A stretch of 64,000 bases of DNA from a bacterium (lineage in GTDB: Bacteria; Planctomycetota; Planctomycetia; Pirellulales; Pirellulaceae), in contig JAUIGN010000028.1 of NCBI GenBank assembly GCA_030430075.1, positions 1-64,000 of the forward strand, written 5' to 3'. Shown in pieces: positions 21,658 through 30,138 of this stretch. The notes under the pieces were generated by a model, which did no database searches, had not been told where the DNA came from, and saw only the letters and a list, made by a program, of their open reading frames with translations. The position numbers and the translations under genes were made by a program. Positions within the stretch are counted from its first letter, which is position 1. Each line of letters starts with the position of its first letter.

Positions 21658-22883
21658 CGGTTGACAGCCTTGGTGGGTCCTGCCGAAGCGGCGGGCGCGG
21701 ACGGCCCGGAGGATCGAACGGCGCGCTCGATCAACGACGTGAGCACGGTGCGGGCGTCAAAATGGTCGGCCACGATCTCCCGCGCCGCCCGGCAATGCCG
21801 GGTGTACTGACCACAGATCTCGGCAAGACCCGCTTCCGCCTCCGCCGGGCAAGTGAACGCCAGGATACCCTTCCCGGTTTCCAGCCAGCGCGTGAAACCT
21901 GTGTCCTGAACCAGTGCCGGGCGGCCGCAGGCCAGATACGACGTGGTGCGTTCGCTGAACCAACCGCTGCGGGTCACCACGTAACCGTGCTTGGCGACGC
22001 TGAACTCCGCCTTCGATTGTTGCAGGTACTCCTGATAGGTCCAGGGATCGCGGGTCGGTGTCAAGGAGTCCCTGATGCGCCAGCCTCGATCGGTCAGCGA
22101 TTGGCGGGGCGCCGCATCGCCGCCCAGCGCCAATTCCAGCGGCAGGCCGGTGTGGGCCGGAAGATCAACGTAAGGCTCGAAAGAGGCCGACTTCATACCG
22201 TACGCCGTTCCGTTGTATTTTCGAACCGGGTAGCTCTCCCATTGCATGACCGTCGTGAACGGGCGGTCCGCCTGCGGCACTCGGACCGGCCAGGCATCCA
22301 GGACGACCGGTTGGCGAGTGGGTTGCCAGGGGTTTCCGTCGTCCGGGACCAGGCAATCCGGTTGACCGATGTTTTCGCCGAAGCTGAAAAAGGCATTGTG
22401 TCGAGCGGCCAGCTGGGAGGCCGCGGGGTCGGTCAGGTGCCGGATTTGCGTGAAGGCGGGATCCGTATCGATCAGGACGCGGATGGGGGCCGCTGTCATC
22501 CAGTCTCTCAGCGGATTGACTCCCGACACATTCAGCACCAGGTCGGCCGAACGACAAACGCTTGCCGCCCGAGTCGCCAGCGGCCCCAGCCAACGCTGCT
22601 GGTGCCCGTCATAGTAGGACCAGCGATCTCCGAGTCCAACTCGATCGAAGACGCGCTTGGCGAACTTCAGCCCGCAACTCGGATCAACGTCCATCACATG
22701 GCGGTCCGGATCGTAGCACGAGGCATAGTCATCACTGTCTTCGAAGAAATAGACGTCGTGCCCCAACTGGGCCAACCCGAGGACATACTGGAGGTGGTGC
22801 CACGCCATGCCGCCCAGCGGACCGCGCACAAGGTACCCCAGCACGATGATGCGAAGTCGGTCGTGACCGCCCTGATCAACCAC
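21654..22883 (-). CDS. GT-B-like glycosyltransferase, paralogue of the gene at 24112
   Basis: 409 residues from the GTG at 22883. This start is preferred because AGGAG lies seven bases upstream and it gives an N-terminus of the same length as the paralogue; the ATG at 22928 is an alternative. The N-terminal signature (IIVLGYLVRGPLGGMAWHHL, then LGHDVYFFEDSD) and a C-terminal donor-site half (FSERTTSYLACGRPALVQDT) identify a GT-B-like transferase with a PF13524-type C-terminus. The gene overlaps the preceding acyltransferase by eight bases and the following ABC transporter by four, so the three are translationally coupled. It probably acts on a sugar nucleotide in the cytoplasm. Donor and acceptor cannot be deduced. 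Confidence 0.8.
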   Translation of the reverse strand: MVDQGGHDRLRIIVLGYLVRGPLGGMAWHHLQYVLGLAQLGHDVYFFEDSDDYASCYDPDRHVMDVDPSCGLKFAKRVFDRVGLGDRWSYYDGHQQRWLGPLATRAASVCRSADLVLNVSGVNPLRDWMTAAPIRVLIDTDPAFTQIRHLTDPAASQLAARHNAFFSFGENIGQPDCLVPDDGNPWQPTRQPVVLDAWPVRVPQADRPFTTVMQWESYPVRKYNGTAYGMKSASFEPYVDLPAHTGLPLELALGGDAAPRQSLTDRGWRIRDSLTPTRDPWTYQEYLQQSKAEFSVAKHGYVVTRSGWFSERTTSYLACGRPALVQDTGFTRWLETGKGILAFTCPAEAEAGLAEICGQYTRHCRAAREIVADHFDARTVLTSLIERAVRSSGPSAPAASAGPTKAVNR

Positions 22884-23508
22884 GAAGGTGCTCCTGAAAT
22901 GCCCGCTGACGTGCGGATTCCGTGTCATCCGGATCGAGTTGACGAACGACGCGGGCCGGATTTCCGACGACGACCGAGTAGGGGCGAATGTCCCGGTCCA
23001 CAATCGTCCGGCAGCCGACGATGCTGCCGCGGCCGACCCGGACTCCCGGCAAAACGACGGCGTCAAACCCAATCCAAACGTTGTCTTCAATGGTCACCGG
23101 TTGCGGTTCGCCGACGCACGGCCAACCCCGATCCTGCCCGTGACCGGTCGCCGTCAACGCCGCGCTCCGCGCCTCGAACGATGTGTCTGGAGAGGGGCCT
23201 GCATCGGTGATCACAACACCCCACGAAAGGAGGCAGTGAGCACCGATCGTGATCCGCTGCCGGCAGATGATATAGGTTCCGTTGAGACAGCTATAGTCGC
23301 CCACGGTGACCTCTCCATCGGGGCCTACGACCAGCGTGGCACGGTCGTACACGCCGCAACATGCGCCTAACCGGACGCCGGCGGCGCGTTCCGTGCGGCA
23401 GGCGGCGAACGCGTACGAGCTGTCGAGATACGCGTCTCTGCCGATTTCGACGTTGGCCGGGATGCCTCCCTGATACCAGTCGTTCTCGAGTTGCCTGCGG
23501 GCGTTCAT
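22876..23508 (-). CDS. Hexapeptide-repeat (LbH) acyltransferase
   Basis: 210 residues. Residues about 18-190 show the isoleucine-patch hexapeptide repeats of a left-handed parallel beta-helix, ending with the usual cap VTIEDNVWIGFDAVVLPGV and VVVGNPARVVR of the sugar O-acetyltransferase / serine acetyltransferase superfamily. A conventional trimeric acetyl-CoA-dependent enzyme is likely. It has an ATGA overlap with the upstream acyltransferase and an eight-base overlap with the downstream glycosyltransferase. It is clearly related to the neighbour at 23505, sharing the opening pattern (E.DW..G.IP.N...G....DSS..F), so the two probably arose by duplication and modify different positions or sugars. 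Confidence 0.88.
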   Translation of the reverse strand: MNARRQLENDWYQGGIPANVEIGRDAYLDSSYAFAACRTERAAGVRLGACCGVYDRATLVVGPDGEVTVGDYSCLNGTYIICRQRITIGAHCLLSWGVVITDAGPSPDTSFEARSAALTATGHGQDRGWPCVGEPQPVTIEDNVWIGFDAVVLPGVRVGRGSIVGCRTIVDRDIRPYSVVVGNPARVVRQLDPDDTESARQRAFQEHLRG

Positions 23509-24104
23509 GATGACGTGGCTCCTCGAACAACGGCCGGATTGCCGGTGGCGATGGAGTCTGGCGGAACATCACGCACGACCACGGCTCCCGGTGCGACGTA
23601 CGATCGCGCGCCGACGCGGACCCCTTTGAGGACCGTGGCGTTGAACCCGATCCACACGTCGTCCTCGATGATCACCGGGCGGGCGTCGATCGCGGGGCGA
23701 CTTTCGCGGTTGCCGAGCGGCGACAAGGCAACCGTATCGGCCAATCGTGCCGCCGGGCCGAGGGGATGAAAATCCGAATCCGCGATGGTCGCGCCGCCGG
23801 AAACCATCACGCGGGCGCCCAGCGATATGCGGGACGAGCAGACGATCGATGCATTCGCCAGGTAACAAGAGTCGCCGATTTCCAGGACGCCTTCCTCCTC
23901 CACCGACAAGGCCGTTCGCCAGATGGTTACCCGGTCGCCGATGGTCAGGCCGATCGGTGCCGCGGAATAGTAGTGCTTGAAGCAGAAGGACGAATCGATC
24001 CGGCAGTCCGCGCCGACCACGAGGTTTTCCGGGATCGTGCCCGGGAACCAGTCTTCGGCCAGGGTGCTGCCCGGTTCGAGACGATGAAAACGGGGAGTCG
24101 TCAT
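23505..24104 (-). CDS. Hexapeptide-repeat (LbH) acyltransferase
   Basis: 199 residues with left-handed beta-helix hexapeptide repeats from about residue 28 to 185. VIIEDDVWIGFNATVLKGV and IATGNPAVVRG form the active-site cap typical of sugar O-acetyltransferases. It starts seven bases after the glycosyltransferase stop at 24112 and overlaps the next acyltransferase by four bases. Together with that neighbour it forms a duplicated pair embedded between two duplicated glycosyltransferases. Likely role: O- or N-acylation of a surface glycan or glycolipid intermediate. Acyl donor specificity cannot be read from the sequence. Confidence 0.88.
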   Translation of the reverse strand: MTTPRFHRLEPGSTLAEDWFPGTIPENLVVGADCRIDSSFCFKHYYSAAPIGLTIGDRVTIWRTALSVEEEGVLEIGDSCYLANASIVCSSRISLGARVMVSGGATIADSDFHPLGPAARLADTVALSPLGNRESRPAIDARPVIIEDDVWIGFNATVLKGVRVGARSYVAPGAVVVRDVPPDSIATGNPAVVRGATSS

Positions 24105-24111
24105 TCTTGGA

Positions 24112-25302
24112 TTAGCCTCCGACTTGCTTCAGCATGGCTTCCAGGACCCGGTCGCTGGCGAAGTACTCCTGGGCGAGTCGGCGCGCGGCCGTGGCATGGG
24201 CGGCATAGTCTTGCTCGACTCTCCGGATCGCATCGACACAACCCCCCAGATCGTCGAAGCCGATCAGTCCGCTGCCGCTGGGGAGATGATCCGTCCATCC
24301 GGTATCCTGGGTGATCACCGGGCGCCCCGCCGCCAGGTAGCACGCGGATCGCTCGGAAAACCAGCCAGTCCTTGCCTTGACGTAGGCGTCCTTGGCAACC
24401 GACACCTCGCCGCGAGAAGCGTGGATGAAGTCGCGATAGGTGTGCCAATTGGGGGCAACCTGCCAGGGGTCGAGCAAGCTCCAGCCGGCCTCGGCCGCGG
24501 CTTGTTCCGGAAAGCCCTCCGTCTTGGTTGTCTGGCCGACGGCGACTGCCAATCGGATATCGGCCACGCGGCTGGGAAGGTCCATGACCGCCCGAAACTG
24601 TTCGTTCTTTTGCCCCCAGGATTCGTTTGCGTAATGGAGGGGCGGAGCGGCACTCCAGTTCATCACGGTTGTGTAGGCCGCGTTGCCGCCGATCGTTGCA
24701 TCGCTGGCCGGCCAATGTTCCAGGCAGATCGGTTGGCGTGTTGGCCGCCACGCCACCCCGCACGACGGCACCCGGCAATCCTCCCGGCCGATACTTTCCC
24801 CGAACGTAAAGTGGTGCGTATGCTCATCGATTAAATCACGCAACGTTGCCGCGCCCGGCGTGAACTTCACTTCGGTTTCGCATTGGACCTGGGTGAACAT
24901 CGGATCGGTGTCGATCAGGACGCGAACGGGGATGTTCCGGTAGGCTTCCCGCATGTAAGTCGAGCAAGAGACGTTGATGAAGACGTCTGCGGACGCGCAA
25001 ACTTCGCTGACCCGCTGTTCGGACATACCAAAGCAGTGCCCGGATGCTTCGTCGCGATAGGCCCAGCGGTCGGACAGTCCGAACGCCTGCATCGCCGCCG
25101 CGAGATGTGCTACCGAGGCACTGCAGTCACCATGCTGACCCGCATCGGTGTGATAAACGGGCCAGATGCGCGTATCCTCGACATAGTAGACGTCGCAACC
25201 AAGGGCGGCGAAACCGAGCGGGTACTGGAGGTAGTGCCACGTCAGCCCTCCCGATGGCACCAGCCCAAGGAACCCGCCGACAATGATCCGCATCTTTTCC
25301 AC
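24112..25302 (-). CDS. GT-B-like glycosyltransferase, paralogue of the gene at 21654
   Basis: 396 residues beginning MEKMRIIVGGFLGLVPSGG. The N-terminal signature (GGLTWHYLQYPLGFAALGCD) and the C-terminal donor half (FSERSACYLAAGRPVITQDT, then an EYFASDRVLEAML helix) match the glycosyltransferase at 21654 along its whole length. It is the first of the tightly packed genes: the acyltransferase follows after seven bases, while 108 bases separate it from the upstream GNAT-like gene. Cytoplasmic transfer of a sugar to a glycan or glycolipid acceptor is the expected role. The acceptor is unknown. Confidence 0.8.
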   Translation of the reverse strand: MEKMRIIVGGFLGLVPSGGLTWHYLQYPLGFAALGCDVYYVEDTRIWPVYHTDAGQHGDCSASVAHLAAAMQAFGLSDRWAYRDEASGHCFGMSEQRVSEVCASADVFINVSCSTYMREAYRNIPVRVLIDTDPMFTQVQCETEVKFTPGAATLRDLIDEHTHHFTFGESIGREDCRVPSCGVAWRPTRQPICLEHWPASDATIGGNAAYTTVMNWSAAPPLHYANESWGQKNEQFRAVMDLPSRVADIRLAVAVGQTTKTEGFPEQAAAEAGWSLLDPWQVAPNWHTYRDFIHASRGEVSVAKDAYVKARTGWFSERSACYLAAGRPVITQDTGWTDHLPSGSGLIGFDDLGGCVDAIRRVEQDYAAHATAARRLAQEYFASDRVLEAMLKQVGG

Positions 25303-25410
25303 TTGTTTCTTTCGATGTCATTGGTGGTGCGCGCCGCACTCGGCCCGTGGCGTGACCTGCAACGCACGGCGTTGGCCCGTTATGTCTCGCGGTCCCGGCG
25401 CCGAGCCTTC

Positions 25411-26388
25411 CTAGTCGCCGGGCATGACGTACCATCGGTCGGGCGTGATCGTGTCTTGAGGGACGGCATCGTCGATCGAACAACAGACGAACGCAAACGT
25501 GAATTTTACGGGCTGAAAACCGCACTGTTCCAGCGGTGCCTGCAGTGCTGGTGCGCACATCGCTTTGATCCGTGACGGACCCCCATTGGCTTCGCGGCAG
25601 TCGTTCGAGGCCAGGAACTGCATGGCCGCCGCGATCACCTCGGCGGTTGCCTCCGGGCTGCGTGTCACCAGGTCCACCAGCAGCCCGTCATCCGGTCGAA
25701 CAGCGAAGTACCCCTGGAGGTGCCTGTCGGACGTGCGGCGAATTTCCAGCACTTGATGCGCGCCCAGTTTGTAACGAATGTAACGGCTGCTGCGCGCGAT
25801 GCCGCAGTGGATCGCGTGGTTCGCCCGAGCGGTCTCCCAGAGCTCGTCATACTCGCTTCCGAACTCTGTTTGCACACGAACGTCGTAGGCGTCATTCGCC
25901 ACCAAACGTGTGGCGTGGCCCGAGGAGCATTCGCGGCAGCCGAACGTTGCTTCGGCAAAGGCCGGCAAACCGACTCTCCGAGACCACCGCAGAAACGGCA
26001 GGAAGCCGCGCCGCGGCTGCGCGTAGGCGACGGAGAAGCCGAGCTCGCGGGCGATTTGCATGTGCTGTTTGAAAAAGCCGAGGTAATCGCCGCGTAGCGC
26101 GGAAACACCTCGCAGCGCCGGTTGGACGATCGGTGCGGAAAGGCGAAAGGCGCGCAATTCCCGGCCATCGACGACGACGCGTGACGGGATGCCGACCATC
26201 TGGCCCACGAGCTCACCGCGGTGGTTATGCGCCACGGTCAGGGGCGCCCGGCCTGCCGGCGTTTCCAGAAACCACTCGCGCCATTGTTGCTCGGTGATCT
26301 CGCCCCACCCGGAGTCTTGCCCCCAGAGTTGCAGGGCGGACTCTAAATCCGAGTCACGGTATTCGCGAAAAGTGTAACGAGCGGTCAT
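25411..26388 (-). CDS. GNAT-like acyltransferase
   Basis: 325 residues from the ATG at 26388, which starts directly with a GNAT-type strand (TARYTFREYRDSDLESALQL). An alternative ATG at 26442 adds 18 proline-rich residues. The N-terminal half has the GNAT layout with a HNHRGELVGQMVGIPSRV strand pair and a following acetyl-CoA loop region. A second, weaker GNAT-like half follows, as in double-GNAT proteins acting on polysaccharide precursors or aminoacylated lipids. It is the furthest upstream gene of the minus-strand run ending in the ABC transporter. It is most likely an N-acyltransferase for an amino sugar or lipid head group; the substrate is not determinable. Confidence 0.7.
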   Translation of the reverse strand: MTARYTFREYRDSDLESALQLWGQDSGWGEITEQQWREWFLETPAGRAPLTVAHNHRGELVGQMVGIPSRVVVDGRELRAFRLSAPIVQPALRGVSALRGDYLGFFKQHMQIARELGFSVAYAQPRRGFLPFLRWSRRVGLPAFAEATFGCRECSSGHATRLVANDAYDVRVQTEFGSEYDELWETARANHAIHCGIARSSRYIRYKLGAHQVLEIRRTSDRHLQGYFAVRPDDGLLVDLVTRSPEATAEVIAAAMQFLASNDCREANGGPSRIKAMCAPALQAPLEQCGFQPVKFTFAFVCCSIDDAVPQDTITPDRWYVMPGD

Positions 26389-26577
26389 CGCTGGGCGTGG
26401 GGGGGGAAGTTCGGGATGGACAAAAAAGGTGGCCCGTTTCATGGACGCTTATGTTGTGGCGCGAACAGACATCCGGCTGATTTGCGGGGCGTTCTGGGTA
26501 AGTTCACCACCGACGATGGCGACACGACGACTTGCAATGAATGATTGTTCGTTGATGAATAATCCGGGTTTGCTGCA

Positions 26578-26705
26578 ATACCGTTCAATTGGATTTCGTC
26601 AGTCGTTGATTACCAATGATGTGCGCGGGAAAATTGGGAATGCCAGCTGAAATCGTTAACGCGTTGTCAGTCAACACGATGTGGATGCCAACGCCGGATT
26701 CGATT
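26578..26705. repeat. Diverged direct repeat, copy 1
   Basis: This 128-bp block matches 26974-27101 without gaps at a constant offset of 396 bases. Hand counting gives roughly 74 percent identity. The best-conserved pieces are TTCGTCAGTCGTTG and AATCGTTAACGC followed by GTCAGTC. In one frame both copies encode a similar pattern (FVSR, then MP..IVNA.SV), but the first copy is interrupted by a stop, so coding is doubtful. It lies in the 760-base spacer between the GNAT-like gene and the GH-GT2 fusion gene. Confidence 0.7.
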
Positions 26706-26867
26706 CGCACGGCTTTCGCATCAGGTGATCATCTGCAGGACGCAATGCGGCATGGAACCGCGGCCCCCCCTCTCCCCCAGCCCCTCTCCCCCAGACAAGC
26801 CGGGGGCGAGGGGAGCCAGTGTGGTCGGTGCGGCATGACGCAATTCCGCACTTCTGACTGCGATACT

Positions 26868-26951
26868 TCCGGCTTTCAAACTTTCGGGTTCCATACTTCC
26901 GGCTTCGTTATTTCCGGCTTCGTTACTTCCGTAGGTCATGCTTTGCATGAC
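26868..26951. repeat. Degenerate 15-bp tandem repeat ending in a hairpin
   Basis: About five imperfect copies of a 15-bp unit with core ACTTCCGGCTTCGTT occupy 26868-26932. They are followed by a perfect inverted repeat GTCATGC-TTT-GCATGAC at 26935-26951. The surrounding spacer (26389-27148) otherwise holds a C-rich tract near 26765-26815 and two diverged direct repeats. No credible gene was seen in it. Confidence 0.6.
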
Positions 26952-26973
26952 ATTCCTTGGTTCTCAAGCCCCC

Positions 26974-27101
26974 ATACCATTCGATCGGCTTTCGTCAGTC
27001 GTTGTTTTCCAATAAGAGTAGCGGGAAGACCGCGGATGCCTGGTGCAATCGTTAACGCCTCGTCAGTCGACAGGTTGAGGATGCTATCGCTGGAGTCGAG
27101 T
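26974..27101. repeat. Diverged direct repeat, copy 2
   Basis: Second copy of the block at 26578-26705, ungapped and offset by 396 bases. It ends about 50 bases before the 3' end of the GH-GT2 fusion gene. Confidence 0.7.
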
Positions 27102-27148
27102 TCAACAGCATTGGAGTTAGCCCGCGATTGGTCCGACGCCCAGCCTCG

Positions 27149-29743
27149 CTAGATCTTGGCGGCCTGGCGGGCCGTGGCCGGTTCGTCGTGTTGCTCTGCT
27201 GCCGCTGACTGGCCGGAGCCTTGCAGATTCGCGAGGCGGCCGGCGTGGATCGCCATGCGTGTGATGGCCTTGAGGCAGTAGTATCGGCTCCGGTTCAGGC
27301 GGACCAGGATCAATCCGCATGCCAGGCCGCCCAGGGCAATCGCCCACAACTGACCGCTGACGACCGCAGCCAGCGACCAGATCAGCGTTGCCACCGTGAC
27401 AACTCGACCAAAACGGGTTGGCTTGACCTGGCAACGGGCGCGGGTAAAGCGCCGGGGCCAACCCAGTTCTTCGGTTGCCGTCACACAGATGATGTCATGC
27501 CAGCGATCGCCCACCAGCTTGATGTCCCACGGGGCCCACGCGTTGTCATAGTCGCCGGCCCAGCCGTGGCGACGAGCTTCTTCGACCATCACCCGCAGCA
27601 GTTGCTCGCGGCCCAGGTTCGTGTCGCTTTCCCAATACGTATCGCGGACCGATGCCGAGATCCGTTTGACCTCCGGCCGACACTCGCGAGGCGGGCTGGG
27701 AACGGACGGCAGCACGCGTTTACGCAGCAGGTACGTGAGCCGATGCCAGCCGCGGAGGATCGGCTGCAGGATATACAGGTAGGCGACCAGCGGCCGAGTC
27801 CACCAGGGCGCGGAGACGGGCAGGGGGGCTTGCAGGGCCGAACGGACGGCCAGTACACCCGTGGCCAACCACATCGTTACCGCCAGGCCGGCCAGGGGCG
27901 GGAAAAGGGTCGCCAACAGCAGGAAGAACAGGGCCGCGAAATGCCACTCCAGGGACATGATCACGGCCCACACGCCGTAGTGATTGTGCCGATAGATCGT
28001 CTGGAAAAGGCCCATCCCGAACTGGCCGTGATAGATGATTTGCGGCCGCAGCGGCAACCCGACTGCCCCATCGCCGTAAATGATGCCCTTCCAGGTGCTG
28101 CGGCCAAATGTCCCGCATCGCTGCGGATGTTTGAAGTGCACCATGGCTTCACTGCGGCCGTAGCCCTTTTGCTGCTTGCTGTAGGCACCGACCGTAGCGC
28201 GGCGGTGATGCCAGACCATGGCGCCCGGCGCGTAGCCGATGTTCAAGCCTGCATCCAACAATCGCCAGCACATGTCGACGTCGTCACCAGCCTGGCGGAA
28301 CTGTGAATCAAAGCCGTTCAGGCCCAACAAGGTCTCGCGGCGAAAGGCCATGTTGCAGCCGGGCACGTGCTCGGCGAAACGGTCGTTCAACATCACGTGG
28401 CTGGGATTCCCCGGGCTGGCAGCGACGCAGCGGGCTACCCAGCCGTCCGAGGAGGGGGTGATGTTGGGACCGCCGATCGCTTCGACTCCCTGATCCTGCA
28501 TGGCCTGCACAAGATACAGGAGCCAGAACTCTTCAGCCACGCAGTCGTCATCCGTGTAGGCGACAACGTCGCCAGTTGCCAATTCGGCGCCGACATTTCG
28601 AGCGACGCTGAGTCCCCGATTTTCTTGATGATGGTATAGCACCTGCGGAAAGTCGGCCGCAATCTCGGCCGTTTGGTCGGTCGATCCGTCGTCGACCAGG
28701 ATCACCTCGTAGTCGGGGTATTCCAAGTGCATCAACGACGTCAGGCATTCTGCCAGCGTCGCCGCGCCGTTGTACGAGCAGACAACCACCGACACCTTGG
28801 GCAGATCGTCGCGAACTCTGGCCGGGTTCGACGTCCATTCCGTCTGCAAGGCGCCCGCCGCGACCTTCGGCGTCCGATCCCGGTGCGTGACGCCGAATGC
28901 CCAGTCTTCAATCTGATGCCCGCCGGTGAACCAGTCGTCCGTGTAGGAGAAGATGTAGGAACCGGAGAGGCCGTGGCGAAAGACCTGGCGGAGGTGCCTG
29001 GTCAACATCTCCGCCTGTTCGATGTCGCCCTCTCGGATCGCGTCGACGCCATACTCACCCAGGAGCAGCGGCTTGTTGCCGGCAATATGCTGCAAGCGGT
29101 CAAGGTAGGCGGCGAACTTGGCTTCGTCGTGAACGTAGACGTTGAAACAGTGAAAGTCGCAGGCCGAGGGTGTGAGGAACTCGGTCGTGGGAAAATTGAC
29201 GTACGTCGCCAGACAATCGGGTGCTGTTGACTTGACCGTCTGAATCAAGTGATCGATGAACCGCTCGACGCGCACGTGCCCATAGAAACGAACGATATCG
29301 ACAGGGATCTCATTGGCGACACTGATCGCGAGCAGCCCTGGGTGATCGCCGACGGCAGCCGCGGTTGCCCGAACTCGCTCGACAGCCCGCTGCTGCGCAT
29401 CCCAGTCCTCGAAGAAGCAGCGGTGCTTTTCCCAAGGAACGTCGACGAAAACATGCAAACCAGCGTCCAGCGCCAAATCGAGCAACCAGACGGGCGGCGG
29501 GAAATAAACGCGAATACTGTTGCCGCCCAGCTCGCGAATGTGCGCGAAATCACGCACAACCTGCGATCGTTCTGGCAAGTGCTCGCCGTCGCGGTTGGGC
29601 GCAAACGGCCCGTACGCGAACCCCTTCGCATACCATTTTTCTTCCCCGAGGCGGAGGAATTTCCCGGATACCTCGATGCGGTTGGCTGCGCTCACAGTCC
29701 TTGTGCCCAATCCGCCCCGGATGATGCTGTACCCCATTTCCAA
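27149..29743 (-). CDS. Fusion of a glycoside-hydrolase-like TIM barrel with a family-2 glycosyltransferase
   Basis: 864 residues. Residues about 22-305 look like a GH2/GH5-type (beta/alpha)8 barrel: VSGKFLRLGEEKWYAKGFAY at the start, SVANEIP with the candidate acid/base E145, and LLLGEYG with the candidate nucleophile E230. Residues about 316-560 are a GT-A family-2 glycosyltransferase: VVVCSYNG, the DDGS motif at 351-354, DDD at 398-400, and later PGCNMAFRR and a GDDVDMCWRLL motif. Two hydrophobic regions follow (roughly 610-660 and 770-815), and the C-terminus is polar. No signal peptide is seen, so both catalytic domains probably sit at the cytoplasmic face, unless the protein inserts unusually. 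It follows the same strand as the glycosyltransferase/acyltransferase run but is separated from it by about 760 bases. Family assignments are from motifs; the combined activity is unknown. Confidence 0.88.
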   Translation of the reverse strand: MEMGYSIIRGGLGTRTVSAANRIEVSGKFLRLGEEKWYAKGFAYGPFAPNRDGEHLPERSQVVRDFAHIRELGGNSIRVYFPPPVWLLDLALDAGLHVFVDVPWEKHRCFFEDWDAQQRAVERVRATAAAVGDHPGLLAISVANEIPVDIVRFYGHVRVERFIDHLIQTVKSTAPDCLATYVNFPTTEFLTPSACDFHCFNVYVHDEAKFAAYLDRLQHIAGNKPLLLGEYGVDAIREGDIEQAEMLTRHLRQVFRHGLSGSYIFSYTDDWFTGGHQIEDWAFGVTHRDRTPKVAAGALQTEWTSNPARVRDDLPKVSVVVCSYNGAATLAECLTSLMHLEYPDYEVILVDDGSTDQTAEIAADFPQVLYHHQENRGLSVARNVGAELATGDVVAYTDDDCVAEEFWLLYLVQAMQDQGVEAIGGPNITPSSDGWVARCVAASPGNPSHVMLNDRFAEHVPGCNMAFRRETLLGLNGFDSQFRQAGDDVDMCWRLLDAGLNIGYAPGAMVWHHRRATVGAYSKQQKGYGRSEAMVHFKHPQRCGTFGRSTWKGIIYGDGAVGLPLRPQIIYHGQFGMGLFQTIYRHNHYGVWAVIMSLEWHFAALFFLLLATLFPPLAGLAVTMWLATGVLAVRSALQAPLPVSAPWWTRPLVAYLYILQPILRGWHRLTYLLRKRVLPSVPSPPRECRPEVKRISASVRDTYWESDTNLGREQLLRVMVEEARRHGWAGDYDNAWAPWDIKLVGDRWHDIICVTATEELGWPRRFTRARCQVKPTRFGRVVTVATLIWSLAAVVSGQLWAIALGGLACGLILVRLNRSRYYCLKAITRMAIHAGRLANLQGSGQSAAAEQHDEPATARQAAKI

Positions 29744-30138
29744 TCGACAGGCTTGCCATTTTCCGCCGATTCGCCACCGACCAATCGTGGCGAACAGGGC
29801 TGCCCCGCAAACTCGCGAGCAGGATTGTTGGAGTGCCTCAGTGTTTGATCAAGAGTGTGGAGGGCCACAGTTCTCGTTACTCGCCACCGGAATGCTCGCC
29901 TTTCTCGATAAACACGGGCTCAGAAAAATCTCGGTTCGAAAGCGGGACAGTTTCCAAACGCAAACAGCCGTGAGAAGAAAAAAGAGGAAATAAAGCTGCG
30001 AAGCCATGACGCAAAGCATGGATGAAGGTACGAAGCCGGAACGGCCCTGTGCCGGTTTGGAGAACGAACCTTTGCTCACGTGCAGGTCGACTGTTGATGC
30101 GCAGGTCTGCTGTAACCTGCGAATTACCGGTCGTACAC
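29744..30138. other. Non-coding spacer upstream of the GH-GT2 gene
   Basis: No credible gene here. At 30003-30040 a stretch with CAAAGCATG and ACGAAGCCGGAA at similar spacing also occurs, in opposite orientation, at about 26890-26955 on the other side of the GH-GT2 gene. The promoter of the minus-strand GH-GT2 gene must lie here, but no clear -35/-10 pair was recognised. Confidence 0.5.

Noticed and set aside
21654..23090. Longer start of the glycosyltransferase at 23090
   Set aside because: The extra N-terminal residues overlap the acyltransferase gene by over 200 bases and are low-complexity; the GTG at 22883 has an AGGAG at the right spacing and matches the paralogue.
26616..27152. Plus-strand open frame of 178 codons
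   Set aside because: It is built from the diverged direct repeat and a 15-bp repeat; it has no recognisable features and runs into the GH-GT2 gene on the other strand.
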